From the NCBI RefSeq assembly GCF_029688925.1, contig NZ_JARUKY010000018.1, positions 25,824 to 89,823 on the forward strand: a stretch of DNA of 64,000 nt, written 5' to 3'. This document shows positions 16,620 to 26,244 of this stretch, piece after piece (the first letter of the stretch is position 1; each line of letters opens with the position of its first letter). The notes beneath the pieces are model-generated. The model saw only the letters and a program-made list of their open reading frames with translations. It did not search any database and was not told where the DNA came from. Source of the stretch: Evansella sp. AB-P1 (lineage in GTDB: Bacteria; Bacillota; Bacilli; Bacillales; Salisediminibacteriaceae). A program made the position numbers and the translations under genes.

Positions 16620-17627
16620 ATGGCAACTATTAGAGATGTTAGTAAATTGGCTGGAGTATCCGTTGCAACGGTTTCGAGAGTAATAAATAAAAATGGATAT
16701 GTAAACGAAACAACAAAAAATAGCGTGTTAAATGCAATAAAAGCTTTGAATTATAAACCGAGTTCAATCGCTAGAAGTTTAGCTGGAATGAAGACATCTA
16801 CAATCGCTTTACTAGTGTCGGATATATTAAATCCGTTTTTTCCAGAAATATCTCACGCCATAGAATCGGAGGCTATTAAACAAGGCTATTCCGTTATCCT
16901 GTGTAACTCGGATAATAATGCTGAGAAAGAAGCAGAGTACATTAAGATTCTCAAAGAAAAAAGAATCGATGGAATTATGATTGCCTCCTATACAATACAG
17001 GCTGAACAAATAAAAAAACTACAAGAGGAAGGCATTCCTGTCGTAGTTTTGGATAGAGAATTTCCAGGACATAACGTTCTAACGCTTATGTGCAAAAACC
17101 GTGAAGGTGCATCGATGGCAGTTCAACATTTAATAGATCAAGGATGTAAAAAAATAGGTCATATTTCAGGCCCATTAGATGTGTATGCAGCAAGAGAAAG
17201 AGCAATAGGATACGAAGAAGTAACAAATAAAAATAACATATATACTCCAGGACTTATCGTTCCGGGAGGGTTTAGTATAGATGGAGGCTACCGCGCATTA
17301 TTGGAGTTGTATGCTAAGTATCCGGACATTGATGGCGTATTTGCTGGAAATGATTTGATGGGGATTGGTGCTATCAAAGCGTTGTATGATTCCAATTTAT
17401 ACGTGCCAAAAAATATAAAAGTAATTGGATTTGATGATATTGATCTTTCAAAAACGTTTATGCCAGAGCTATCAACAATAAAACAACCTATATATGAAAT
17501 GAGCAAAATGGCACTGCATTATTTGATGAAGCAAATTAATAATGAAGACATTGTACTAACATCTTACGCTTATGAGGTTGAACTACTACCAAGAGAATCA
17601 ACAAAAAAACTTGAAAAGGAGGCTTAA
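16620..17627 (+). CDS. LacI family transcriptional regulator
   Basis: 335 residues, the normal LacI length. Residues 2-23 (ATIRDVSKLAGVSVATVSRV) form the helix-turn-helix, followed by the hinge helix (about 50-58, SSIARSLAG) and a periplasmic-binding-protein-like effector domain with LVSDILNPFFPEI, GHISGP and VIGFDDIDLS. It is closest in pattern to the ribose/purine regulators RbsR and PurR-type. As the first gene of the nucleoside operon, it probably represses that operon and senses a nucleoside, base or ribose. AGGTG lies six bases before the ATG. Confidence 0.9.
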   Translation: MATIRDVSKLAGVSVATVSRVINKNGYVNETTKNSVLNAIKALNYKPSSIARSLAGMKTSTIALLVSDILNPFFPEISHAIESEAIKQGYSVILCNSDNNAEKEAEYIKILKEKRIDGIMIASYTIQAEQIKKLQEEGIPVVVLDREFPGHNVLTLMCKNREGASMAVQHLIDQGCKKIGHISGPLDVYAARERAIGYEEVTNKNNIYTPGLIVPGGFSIDGGYRALLELYAKYPDIDGVFAGNDLMGIGAIKALYDSNLYVPKNIKVIGFDDIDLSKTFMPELSTIKQPIYEMSKMALHYLMKQINNEDIVLTSYAYEVELLPRESTKKLEKEA

Positions 17628-17679
17628 GCTTAAAAAAAGGTTAGTATTATCAAATCAAAATAAAAAAGGGGTTTTTATA

Positions 17680-18723
17680 GTGAAGAAATACTTATTATTT
17701 ATAATTGTCATTAGTTTTCTTTTTATCGCAGCTGCATGTGGTAGTAATTCATCATCTTCAGATGAACCAACACAACTAGTTATTTCCACATGGGGATATA
17801 ATGAAGATCTTGAACGAAAAAATATCATTGAACCGTTTGAAGAAGAACATAACGTTGAAATCATTCTTGATACTGGAAACAACTCTGACCGCTTAAACAG
17901 AGTGAGGTTAGACAGTTCACAAATCGATATTATTTATTTATCAGACTACTTTGCTATGCAAGCCATAGAAGAAGGTTTATTTGAAACAATTGATAGATCG
18001 AATGTTCCGAATATTGAAGATATGTACGAAATTCTACAAGCACCATTGGGAGAAGAGTATGGCCCAGCATATACAGTTGGTATGTTTGGTTTAGCATATG
18101 ATACTGCAGCAGCGGAAACTCCTGTAACATCTTGGGGTGATTTATGGAGAGATGAATTTAGTAACAGACTGGCTATGCCTGAAATTACAACTACTTCTGG
18201 ACCGATGGTAGTGGATTTTGCAGCAAAACAAGCTGGAGCAGATCCATTTGATGCCGATTTAGCTTTTGAAAAATTACAAGAATTAAGTCCTAATGTTTTA
18301 AGATTTTATGGTGGTTCAGCTGACTTAGTAAATATGTTTAGTCAAGGTGAAATAATAATTGGACCAACAATGGACTTTGCTTTCGACGGTATAGTTGATG
18401 CGGTCCCTACTGCAGAATTAATCATACCTGATGAAGGTGCCTACGCTTATATGAATACTATTAATATAGTAAAAGGGACAGAAAATAAAGAACTAGCTGA
18501 GAAATTTATTAACTGGGCTTTAAGTGAAGAACTACAAACACAGAATGCGATAGATGGTTTGAATTCACCAGGTAACACACTTGTTGAATTAACAGAAGAA
18601 CAAGCAGAAGGGTTGTTGTATGACTCAGACGTGATTGAGAGCTTAATCGTGTTAGATTGGGAGCTAGTTAATAATGAGTTAGAAGCTTGGACTGATAGAT
18701 GGAATCGTGAAATTGTAGAATAA
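17680..18723 (+). CDS. ABC transporter substrate-binding lipoprotein, PotD-like
   Basis: 347 residues from the GTG at 17680, eight bases after AGGGG; the longer frame would overlap the regulator. Lipobox AAAC with Cys20. The fold resembles the spermidine/putrescine-binding family: LVISTWGYNEDLERKNIIEP at the start, an IDIIYLSDYFAMQAIEEGLF lobe and the late NIVKGTENKELAEKFINWAL segment. The operon context (nucleoside hydrolase, ribokinase, adenine deaminase) argues for a purine or nucleoside ligand rather than polyamine. Separated by a hairpin from the catabolic genes. Confidence 0.82.
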   Translation: MKKYLLFIIVISFLFIAAACGSNSSSSDEPTQLVISTWGYNEDLERKNIIEPFEEEHNVEIILDTGNNSDRLNRVRLDSSQIDIIYLSDYFAMQAIEEGLFETIDRSNVPNIEDMYEILQAPLGEEYGPAYTVGMFGLAYDTAAAETPVTSWGDLWRDEFSNRLAMPEITTTSGPMVVDFAAKQAGADPFDADLAFEKLQELSPNVLRFYGGSADLVNMFSQGEIIIGPTMDFAFDGIVDAVPTAELIIPDEGAYAYMNTINIVKGTENKELAEKFINWALSEELQTQNAIDGLNSPGNTLVELTEEQAEGLLYDSDVIESLIVLDWELVNNELEAWTDRWNREIVE

Positions 18724-18734
18724 ATAAAAGGATA

Positions 18735-18772
18735 CAGTGTCATCAATACGTATTGATGGCACTGCTCCTTTA
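18735..18772 (+). terminator. Terminator-like hairpin within the operon
   Basis: CAGTGTCATCAATA pairs with TATTGATGGCACTG (one mismatch), followed by CTCCTTTATTT. It probably raises the level of the binding-protein transcript relative to the downstream genes. Confidence 0.65.
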
Positions 18773-18986
18773 TTTAAAGATAAAGATAAATTTTGGCCAC
18801 TTGCCTTTATCTTAAAAGGTACACCAGAATGTATAAATTTTTCCAAACGATGTCTAGGAGTCAGGAGACGATGATTTAGCCGTTTCAACAAAAGCTATGA
18901 TTTATGAAATTCATTCAGTTTAGGAAAAATATAAACGCCGGAATGACAGTCAGCTTGTAGGGTTAAAAATGAAAAAGGAGAACGGT

Positions 18987-19916
18987 ATGAAAAACGTTAT
19001 TCTAGATGTGGATACAGGAATTGATGATGCCTTAGGTATTATTCTTGCTATAAAAAGCAAAAAATTGAATGTTTTAGGTATTACCACCACAAGTGGGAAT
19101 GTTTCTTTAGATAAAGCGACGATAAATACGAAAAAAGTACTAAGTCTATTAAAGAAGGATAAAGAGATTAGTGTTCATAGAGGGGCTTCAAAGCCGTTAG
19201 CTAGAGAGAGTATTTACGAACATAATGTCCATGGAATCGATGGGTTAGGGGGAGCATTAACAAATATACAGGTAAAGGAGGATACTCATCGAGAATATGC
19301 TCCTGATTTCATTATTAAAACAATATTAAATAACAAACATCATGTTTCCTTAGTTATGACTGCACCTCTTACAAACTTAGCCTTGGCAATGAAGAAAGAA
19401 CCAGAAATTATCCAATATGTTGATGAGGTTATTGTTATGGGGGGAGTTGTTAAACAATATGGAAATATAACTCCTGTTGCAGAATATAATATGTACGTTG
19501 ATCCAGAGGCAGCTAAAGCTGTTTTTCATTCAGGGTTGCCAATAACGCTAGTAACGCTTGATGTTACAAGGCAAGCATTATTACGAGAAAAACATATAAA
19601 TCAAATAGAAGATAAAGACATACATGAATTTGTTCAGACGAGCACGTCCCATTATATAGACAGATACTATAAAAGGAATGGGGTAAAAGCGTGTGCATTA
19701 CACGATCCTTTGGCTGTAGCCGTTGCAATCGATCATGGATTAATAGAAACAGAAAAATATTACATTGATATAGAGACGAAAAGTGAAATCTGTGATGGAC
19801 AAACGGTATGTGATTTTCAAAACAGATTAAATAAAGAGCCCAATATTCATGTTAGTGTAAAGGTTGATCATGAAAGGTTTATGGATATGTTTATAGATAC
19901 ATTAAATCAAAATTAA
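18987..19916 (+). CDS. Nucleoside hydrolase (IunH/RihA-like)
   Basis: 309 residues from the ATG at 18987, six bases downstream of AAGGAG; an ATG 18 bases earlier is less well placed. The calcium-binding signature of the family is complete: D7-V-D9-T-G-I-D13-D14. Also present are HGIDGLGG, the AEYNMYVDPEAA segment and HDPLAVAVA near the C-terminus, which completes the active site. It should split ribonucleosides into base and ribose in the cytoplasm. Ribokinase next to it would use the ribose, adenine deaminase the adenine. Confidence 0.93.
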   Translation: MKNVILDVDTGIDDALGIILAIKSKKLNVLGITTTSGNVSLDKATINTKKVLSLLKKDKEISVHRGASKPLARESIYEHNVHGIDGLGGALTNIQVKEDTHREYAPDFIIKTILNNKHHVSLVMTAPLTNLALAMKKEPEIIQYVDEVIVMGGVVKQYGNITPVAEYNMYVDPEAAKAVFHSGLPITLVTLDVTRQALLREKHINQIEDKDIHEFVQTSTSHYIDRYYKRNGVKACALHDPLAVAVAIDHGLIETEKYYIDIETKSEICDGQTVCDFQNRLNKEPNIHVSVKVDHERFMDMFIDTLNQN

Positions 19917-19932
19917 AAAGTAGGGGAAGTTT

Positions 19933-20862
19933 ATGGGGAACGGAAATGTATTAGTGGTAGGAAGTCTTAATATGGATTTGACTGTTCGTGTAGATAAAAC
20001 ACCTCAAATCGGGGAAACCCGTGTAGGGAAAACATTTAAACAGCTACCGGGAGGCAAAGGGGCAAACCAAGCGATTGCAGCAGCAAGGTTAGGATCAAGT
20101 GTCTCCATGATTGGTTGCGTTGGAGAAGATGATTATGGAGAGGAACTTCAAACAGCTCTCCGCAAAGAAACGATTAATATAGAAGGAATAACAAAGACGC
20201 GTTTATCTTCTACAGGAATCGCATTAATTACCGTTGATGATAGAGGAAATAATTCCATTGTTATCGTTAGTGGAGCTAATGAAAAACTAGATTCAGTACA
20301 TATTGACAAGCATATTTCATTATTTGACCAATCGGATGTCATCGTTTTTCAGCTAGAAGTACCTACATCTACCATTTACCATTCCATTGATATATGCAAA
20401 AAAATGGGGAAGAAGGTTATTGTAAATCTTGCTCCTTATCATGAATTGAAAAGTAGTATATATAAAAAGATCGATTACTTAATTCTAAATAAAATTGAGG
20501 CACAATGCTTTTTAAAGCTTCCAGACAGTACGGTTGATACGTTAGAAGAAAAATTAAAAGAAATCAAAGATCAACACATTATTTTAACCTTAGGTGAAGA
20601 TGGCGTCATGTATGTTTATAATGGACAATCCTTTAAATACAATGCTTATAAAATTCGTGCACGGGATACAACAGGTGCAGGAGATGCATTTACTGGAGCT
20701 TTTGCTAGTGAAATTAGTAGAGGAAAAGGAATAATAGAAGCGATTGAATTTGCTATAAAAGCCTCAGCTATAAGCGTTTCTCGTGAAGGTGCACAGAATT
20801 CTCTCCCTTTTCTAAAGGATTTGCAGAAATTTAAGGGAAATAGGAGGATTTTCATTGAATAA
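19933..20862 (+). CDS. rbsK: Ribokinase (PfkB family)
   Basis: 309 residues. PfkB signatures: GGKGANQA (about 40-47) and DTTGAGDAF (about 245-253) with Asp251 as the catalytic base. The N-terminal VVGSLNMDLTVRVD is typical of ribokinase. It phosphorylates ribose released by the nucleoside hydrolase 16 bases upstream. Its last eight bases overlap the start of the permease gene. AGGGGAAG precedes the ATG. Ribose as the substrate is inferred from sequence pattern and context. Confidence 0.9.
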   Translation: MGNGNVLVVGSLNMDLTVRVDKTPQIGETRVGKTFKQLPGGKGANQAIAAARLGSSVSMIGCVGEDDYGEELQTALRKETINIEGITKTRLSSTGIALITVDDRGNNSIVIVSGANEKLDSVHIDKHISLFDQSDVIVFQLEVPTSTIYHSIDICKKMGKKVIVNLAPYHELKSSIYKKIDYLILNKIEAQCFLKLPDSTVDTLEEKLKEIKDQHIILTLGEDGVMYVYNGQSFKYNAYKIRARDTTGAGDAFTGAFASEISRGKGIIEAIEFAIKASAISVSREGAQNSLPFLKDLQKFKGNRRIFIE

Positions 20863-21676
20863 AAAATATTTTTATCTACTTCTCTTACCTTGTTTTCTAT
20901 TTCTATTAATCTTTATGGTTATACCAATTTTAGTCACTACTCTTTCAAGTTTTTATTTAGACGGAAGAATTACGCTGGAAGGGTATAGATCATTTTTAAC
21001 AGATCATTATTTTTTAAATATTTTATTTCGAACATTAAGAATTAGCTTATTAACAACCACTATTTGTATAATATTAGGTTTTCCAGTAGCGTATTATGTT
21101 TCAAAATTAAATGTAAAATTAAAGTTTATTTTTATTGCAGCCGCTGTATTTCCTTTGTTGATTAGTCCAGTAGTAAGATCCTTTAGTTGGATGGCTATTT
21201 TAGGAAGAGAAGGTATCTTTAATACCTTGCTAAAAAAAATAGGTATTATTAATGAACCTATTCAGTTTTTATATACCGAATTAGCTATTGTGATTGGGTT
21301 GGTACACTTATTTTTACCGTTAATGATTATTGCCCTAATAGGAGTAATGGAAAATATAGATTATGACTTAGTGAAAGCGGCACAAAGTTTAGGTGCATCT
21401 AGATTTACGTCATTTATAAAAATCGTATTTCCATTAAGTGTTCCTGGTTTAGTTGTTGGTAGTGTACTAGTTTTTGTAGGAAGTTTAACTGCCTATACAA
21501 CGCCACAGTTATTAGGTGGGTCGAGGCGAGTGATGTCCACGTTGTTATATCAACAATCTCTCACGTTAAATAATTGGTATACTGCTTCTATTATTGCAAC
21601 AATTATGATTGTAGCCACCTTTATCATAATAGGAATAATGAATAAAATAGCACAAAAACTCAATCCAAAGGGGTAA
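20855..21676 (+). CDS. ABC transporter permease, PotB-like
   Basis: 273 residues from a TTG start with a strong AGGAGGATTTTCA leader, overlapping the ribokinase gene by eight bases. Six membrane helices. The EAA loop that docks with the ATPase is visible at about 165-185: VKAAQSLGASRFTSFIKIVF. Pairs with the next gene to form the transport channel. The PotB-like layout is clear; polyamine transport is not implied, given the neighbours. Confidence 0.88.
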   Translation: MNKKYFYLLLLPCFLFLLIFMVIPILVTTLSSFYLDGRITLEGYRSFLTDHYFLNILFRTLRISLLTTTICIILGFPVAYYVSKLNVKLKFIFIAAAVFPLLISPVVRSFSWMAILGREGIFNTLLKKIGIINEPIQFLYTELAIVIGLVHLFLPLMIIALIGVMENIDYDLVKAAQSLGASRFTSFIKIVFPLSVPGLVVGSVLVFVGSLTAYTTPQLLGGSRRVMSTLLYQQSLTLNNWYTASIIATIMIVATFIIIGIMNKIAQKLNPKG

Positions 21677-21682
21677 ATATTT

Positions 21683-22477
21683 GTGAAAAATGAAAGAAAT
21701 TATTTGTTAACATTGATGACATTCCTTGTATATTTTTTCTTATTAGGACCCTTGTTGATCATTATTGTCGTTTCATTTGGTCCTGATAGATATTTAGCCT
21801 TTCCACCTAATGGTTTCTCTTTAAAGTGGTACAGCAATATATTTGAAGTCAGTATGTTTATGACAACATTTAAAATTAGTATCACGATCGCACTATTAGG
21901 GAATTTTATAGCCCTTTTATTAGGCTTACCAGCAGCATATGCATTAAGCCGATATAATTTTAGGTTTAAAAACACATTAAATGCCATTTTCATTTCACCG
22001 ATTTTGATTCCAGGTATTGTATTAGGTTTTACTTTATTAAAATTTTTAATTATTTCTTATAATATTCCAATGTTTACTGGTTTACTAATAGGTCACATCA
22101 TTTTGATGATACCTTACATTGTTAGAGTAATTTCATCTAGTTTAGCTAATCTTGATTTTTCCATAGAAGAAGCTGCGATGAGTCTAGGAGCTAATCGTTT
22201 CAAGACTTTTTTTATTATCGTTTTGCCAAATATACACTCCGGTATTATTGCAGGTGTTCTTCTTTCATTCTTAGAGTCATTTAATACTGTAGATGTTTCC
22301 CTTTTCTTAAGTGGACCAGGGATAAGTACATTACCTATTCAAATGTTGAATTATGTGGAGTATAATTTCGATCCGACAATAGCGGCAATGTCCGTTTTAT
22401 TAATGGTATTTACCGTTATATTTATGTTTGTCATTGAACGGACATTAGGACTAACATTTTTTACGAAATCAAGATAA
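21683..22477 (+). CDS. ABC transporter permease, PotC-like
   Basis: 264 residues from a GTG start preceded by AAAGGGG. Six helices; the EAA loop reads IEEAAMSLGANRFKTFFIIV. A C-terminal SVLLMVFTVIFMFVIERTLG helix matches PotC-type permeases. Only six bases separate it from the PotB-like gene. The ATPase gene follows after 26 bases. Confidence 0.88.
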   Translation: MKNERNYLLTLMTFLVYFFLLGPLLIIIVVSFGPDRYLAFPPNGFSLKWYSNIFEVSMFMTTFKISITIALLGNFIALLLGLPAAYALSRYNFRFKNTLNAIFISPILIPGIVLGFTLLKFLIISYNIPMFTGLLIGHIILMIPYIVRVISSSLANLDFSIEEAAMSLGANRFKTFFIIVLPNIHSGIIAGVLLSFLESFNTVDVSLFLSGPGISTLPIQMLNYVEYNFDPTIAAMSVLLMVFTVIFMFVIERTLGLTFFTKSR

Positions 22478-22503
22478 ATTAATTAACTGGAGGGCATTAC
22501 ATT

Positions 22504-23577
22504 ATGTCACTTATTTCTTTAGAGGATGTAACAGTTGCGTATGATAATAAAATTAATATTTTAGAAAAATTTAATTTGAATGTAGAAAAAGGGAAATTAA
22601 TTTCTTTATTAGGTCCAAGTGGATGTGGAAAAACCACAACGTTACGTTTAATTGCAGGATTTTTAGAAGCGAAAGCAGGGAAATTCACTTTTAAAGATAA
22701 AAATTATACGAACATTCCGGTTTATAGACGAAATTTTGGATTTGTATTTCAAAATTATGCTCTATTTCCTCACCTCAATGTTTTTGAGAACGTCGCTTTT
22801 GGTTTGAAACAAAGAAAAGTCCCCAAAAGTGAAATCAGAAAACGTGTTCCAGAAATGTTGGAGTTAGTTGACCTTAATGGGTTTGAAGACAGATTTGTCA
22901 CAGAATTATCAGGGGGACAGAGGCAGCGGGTTGCCATTGCGAGAGCACTTGTAATCAATCCGGATTTATTACTGTTTGATGAACCATTAAGTAATTTGGA
23001 TGCTAATTTGAGAATTGCCATGCGTGTAGAAATTAGACGAATTCAACAAGAATTAGGAATTACATCCATCTATGTATCACACGATCAGGAGGAGTGCTTT
23101 TCCATATCCGATGAGGTTGCGATTATGAACAAGGGTGTTATTGAGCAGTTAGATAGCCCTTCCGTAATCTATAAGTATCCGAAAACAGAATTTGTCGCCC
23201 GTTTTATTGGCTTTACTAACTTTATTGATTTCGAAGTAGAATCATCGGAAAATGGAAAGCTATTACTTAATAGTAATCATTCGAAATTTAGAGCTTTAAA
23301 AACAAATGATGTGAAAGTAAATAAAAGCTATAAAGGAGTAATTAGGCCGGAAAGCATTAAAATGAAATCCTATATAGAAAATGAAAAACAGAGTGAAAAT
23401 AGTATCAAAGGGAGCATAAAAATTAGTACATTTTTAGGTGGTCTTCACCAATACGTAGTGAATACAGAATTAGGTGAAATAACGGTTAATAGTGATAGAG
23501 AGCCTCCTTATGATGCTGGGGAAAATGTCATTTTAAGCTTACCAGAAGATAAACTTGTATTAGTAGAAAAGGGGTGA
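22504..23577 (+). CDS. ABC transporter ATP-binding protein, PotA-like
   Basis: 357 residues. Walker A GPSGCGKTT (37-45), Q-loop VFQNYALFPHLNV, signature LSGGQRQR (about 140), Walker B LLLFDEPLSNLD and the switch histidine in VSHDQEE. A C-terminal TOBE-type domain (about 240-357) is as in PotA/MalK importers. GGAGGG lies about eight bases before the ATG. It powers the importer formed with the two permeases and the lipoprotein. Confidence 0.93.
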   Translation: MSLISLEDVTVAYDNKINILEKFNLNVEKGKLISLLGPSGCGKTTTLRLIAGFLEAKAGKFTFKDKNYTNIPVYRRNFGFVFQNYALFPHLNVFENVAFGLKQRKVPKSEIRKRVPEMLELVDLNGFEDRFVTELSGGQRQRVAIARALVINPDLLLFDEPLSNLDANLRIAMRVEIRRIQQELGITSIYVSHDQEECFSISDEVAIMNKGVIEQLDSPSVIYKYPKTEFVARFIGFTNFIDFEVESSENGKLLLNSNHSKFRALKTNDVKVNKSYKGVIRPESIKMKSYIENEKQSENSIKGSIKISTFLGGLHQYVVNTELGEITVNSDREPPYDAGENVILSLPEDKLVLVEKG

Positions 23578-23581
23578 TCAT

Positions 23582-25294
23582 ATGCATATTGATAGTTTTA
23601 TAAGGAATGTTCAAATTTATAACAGCTATTTCAAAACATTCATTCCTGGAAATGCTGCCATAAATGAAGGGAAATTCGTTTATATTGGGGAAGATGATGC
23701 CCTTTCTTTAGAAGCGGCAGAGGTTGTTGATGGTGAGAACCAATTCATGATTCCTGGATTAACAGACATTCATTTGCATATTGAAAGCTCTATGATTACA
23801 CCTGCCACATTTTCATCAGCTGTATTACAAAACGGTGTTACGACAATTGTAGCAGAACCCCATGAACTAGCGAACGTCTTTGGATTAAAAGGGGTTCAGG
23901 AAATGGTGAAAGCTAGTAAAGAGTGTATTGTTGATATTTTTACAGGGATACCGAGCTCCGTTCCGTCTACCCAATTGGAAACTTCAGGTGGGAGCATTGA
24001 TTATGAAGATATTGATTTATTAATGAAGGAAAACTCAGAAGATATCGCATGTTTAGGGGAGGTAATGGATTTTAAATCTGTTATTTCTGAACCAGATGGA
24101 GTAACCAATCAATTATTAAAAAAAATAAGAGAAAAGTATCCAAAACTAGTTATTGAAGGTCATTTCCCAAGGTTAGTGGGTTTAGATTTATGTAAATTTA
24201 TGAACGCTGGTATTGGATCTGATCATACACAACAGACCATTGCTGGAATGGAAGAGAGAATGAAGCAAGGGATGTTTATTGAAATTCAAGAAAAATCAAT
24301 GACACCAGAAATTATGGAATATCTTATAACGAATAATGTGAAGGAACATTTTTGTTTTATTACGGATGACGTCATGCCGGATTCATTTGTCAAACATGGT
24401 CATTTGAACCATATCGTAAAAAAAGCAATAGGAATGGGAATGAAACCAGAAGATGCTATTTATGCAGCAACCTTTACACCGAATAGACACATGCAATTAC
24501 ATGATAGAGGAAGTATAGCACCGAATAAAATAGCAGACTTTCTATTGGTTAGTGATTTACAAGAATTTACGATAGAGGAAGTTTATAAATATGGAGTAAA
24601 GGTTTACGATTCTCAAGTGGGACATACTTTTCAACAAAAGCCATTTAAATTCCCGAATGAGTTTTATAGTAGTGTCAAAATCTCTGAATTAAGTAAATCA
24701 GATTTCCAGATTCATGCTCCAAACGAAAATGGTACTGTTCAAGTTAGGGCTATGATGGTATCAGATGGAACCACATTTACAAAAGAAAAAATCGATGAAT
24801 TGTCATGCGAATCTAATCTCGTAAACTATGAGGAATCTGCCTATTGCTTTATTGGAATATTTGAAAGGTATGGAAAGAATGGAAATAGATCAGTAGGGCT
24901 AGTAGGTGGCGATACAATAAAGAGAGGTGCGATAGCAACAACCTATGCACACGATCATCATAACTTATTAGTCATAGGAAAAAATGAAGAGGATATGGCT
25001 ATCGCTGCAAATGAGGTTATTCATAATCAAGGAGGATATTGTAGTGTAGTAGACGGAAAAATCCTTTCGTCACTGAAATTACCAATTGGTGGTATATTAT
25101 CTGATGAACCGTTGGAGGAAGTAGCAAAAGAAGTTAAACGGTTAAGGGAAAGTATGCATGACTTAGGTTACAAGCATTACAATCCAATTATGTCATTGAG
25201 TACAATAGCGCTTCCTGTTAGTCCAGAATTAAAGATTACAGATTTAGGACTAGTGAACGTAAATGAAGGTAAAATCGTGGATTTGTTCGTGTGA
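23582..25294 (+). CDS. ade: Adenine deaminase
   Basis: 570 residues, normal for the Ade/AdeC family, an amidohydrolase that converts adenine to hypoxanthine and ammonia. Metal-binding motifs: the GLTDIHLHIESSM loop near 60, EPHELANVFG near 100, the EGHFPRL histidine and FITDDVMP near 270. The C-terminal AHDHHNLLVIG and SLPIGGI-type segments (here KLPIGGILSD) complete the fold. Four bases after the ATPase stop. Last gene of the salvage operon. Confidence 0.95.
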   Translation: MHIDSFIRNVQIYNSYFKTFIPGNAAINEGKFVYIGEDDALSLEAAEVVDGENQFMIPGLTDIHLHIESSMITPATFSSAVLQNGVTTIVAEPHELANVFGLKGVQEMVKASKECIVDIFTGIPSSVPSTQLETSGGSIDYEDIDLLMKENSEDIACLGEVMDFKSVISEPDGVTNQLLKKIREKYPKLVIEGHFPRLVGLDLCKFMNAGIGSDHTQQTIAGMEERMKQGMFIEIQEKSMTPEIMEYLITNNVKEHFCFITDDVMPDSFVKHGHLNHIVKKAIGMGMKPEDAIYAATFTPNRHMQLHDRGSIAPNKIADFLLVSDLQEFTIEEVYKYGVKVYDSQVGHTFQQKPFKFPNEFYSSVKISELSKSDFQIHAPNENGTVQVRAMMVSDGTTFTKEKIDELSCESNLVNYEESAYCFIGIFERYGKNGNRSVGLVGGDTIKRGAIATTYAHDHHNLLVIGKNEEDMAIAANEVIHNQGGYCSVVDGKILSSLKLPIGGILSDEPLEEVAKEVKRLRESMHDLGYKHYNPIMSLSTIALPVSPELKITDLGLVNVNEGKIVDLFV

Positions 25295-25332
25295 AAACAT
25301 GAGGGGATTTTGGACGGAGAAGGTGCTAAATG

Positions 25333-25386
25333 GTAGACCTCGATGCAAGTGGAGATTGCAGCATGGGGTATGAAAATTTTCATTCA
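25333..25386 (+). repeat. Dispersed CCATGG-GTATGAAAATTTTC repeat, copy 4
   Basis: GTAGACCTCGATGCAAGTGG followed by AGATTGCAGCATGGGGTATG and AAAATTTTC. Confidence 0.75.
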
Positions 25387-25436
25387 ATGCTACCACATCT
25401 TATGGTCTTGCTGCTTCGCGGTCGTCTAGAAGGGTC

Positions 25437-25540
25437 CTATTCTACCGCAAATAGCAAAAACGCAGCTTTCCGGGAAGATAGAGGCTCTCTATTCTACCAC
25501 AAGTAGCATAAACACTGCTTTCCGGGAAGATAGAAGAGGA
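25437..25540. repeat. Two 52-bp units, GCTTTCCGGGAAGATAG type
   Basis: Two near-identical units, 25437-25488 and 25489-25540, each with CTATTCTACC and GCTTTCCGGGAAGATAGA. Similar in length and CCGGGAA core, read in reverse, to the array at 13179. The second unit ends about ten bases before the next start codon. Confidence 0.85.
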
Positions 25541-25549
25541 GTAGGAGCA

Positions 25550-26080
25550 ATGGATCAAAAAGTATATTTGGCAGGCTTTGATGTTTTTTATCCGAATGCA
25601 AAAGAACTCGGAGACGAAATGAAGAAAATATGTAGAGCAAATGGCTTTATTGGTATGTTTCCTATGGATAATTCCATTTCGATTAATAGAAAGCTTCCTA
25701 AAAGTGAGATTGCAAAACAAATTTTTCAAAAAAATATCGAATTAATTAATGAAGCAGATATTGTTGTTGCAAATTTGAATGTGTTTCGTGGAGCAGAACC
25801 AGACTCTGGAACAAGTTTTGAAATTGGTTATGCGTATGCATTAAAGAAAAAAATTTATGGTTATATGGATGATTCGTCCTCTTTACCAGTAAAGGTTTCA
25901 AACTATTATAGTGAAGTAAAAGAATTAGAGGATGGAATATTCATTGATAAAGACGGAATAAAAATCGAAAATCTAGATAACCCAGTTAATTTAATGTTAT
26001 CTGTACCCACCACTATCATTTTTGGATCCTTTGAAGACTGTATAAAGAAACTAGCAGATTCACGGGGACGGTTCTTGTGA
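25550..26080 (+). CDS. Nucleoside 2-deoxyribosyltransferase
   Basis: 176 residues. Family marks: KVYLAGFDVFYPNAKELG at the start, a central KNIELINEADIVVANLNVFRG, then EPDSGTSFEIGYAYAL, whose glutamate (about residue 92) is the expected nucleophile. It exchanges bases between deoxynucleosides, fitting the purine salvage operon just upstream, although an intergenic stretch with repeats separates them. GAGGAG lies upstream of the ATG. The last residues (DSRGRFL) and the stop codon are encoded by an inserted GGGACGGTTCT element, so the native C-terminus has been replaced. Confidence 0.88.
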   Translation: MDQKVYLAGFDVFYPNAKELGDEMKKICRANGFIGMFPMDNSISINRKLPKSEIAKQIFQKNIELINEADIVVANLNVFRGAEPDSGTSFEIGYAYALKKKIYGYMDDSSSLPVKVSNYYSEVKELEDGIFIDKDGIKIENLDNPVNLMLSVPTTIIFGSFEDCIKKLADSRGRFL

Positions 26081-26196
26081 TGCGTCCATCCATATACCCA
26101 CCTGTGTTGAAACATAGCAGGCAGACCCCTCCCGGAAATTGTTGAGATTTCCGGGAGGGGTTTGACTTTATTTATGACTCACACGAACCGTCCCGG
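26060..26196. repeat. BIME-like element with internal hairpin, copy 2
   Basis: Left end TCACGGGGACGGTTCTTGTG, right end GACTCACACGAACCGTCCCG, with the CCCCTCCCGGAAAT stem at 26126-26160. Close copy of 16222-16348. Its left end forms the 3' end of the preceding gene. Confidence 0.9.
26126..26160. terminator. Terminator-like hairpin in the BIME-like element
   Basis: 14-bp perfect stem with loop TGTTGAG, followed by TTTGACTTTATTTATG. Confidence 0.6.
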
Positions 26197-26244
26197 CTAG
26201 TCCTCCTGCAAATTGCCTAAACGCTGCTTACAGGAACAGAGGAA

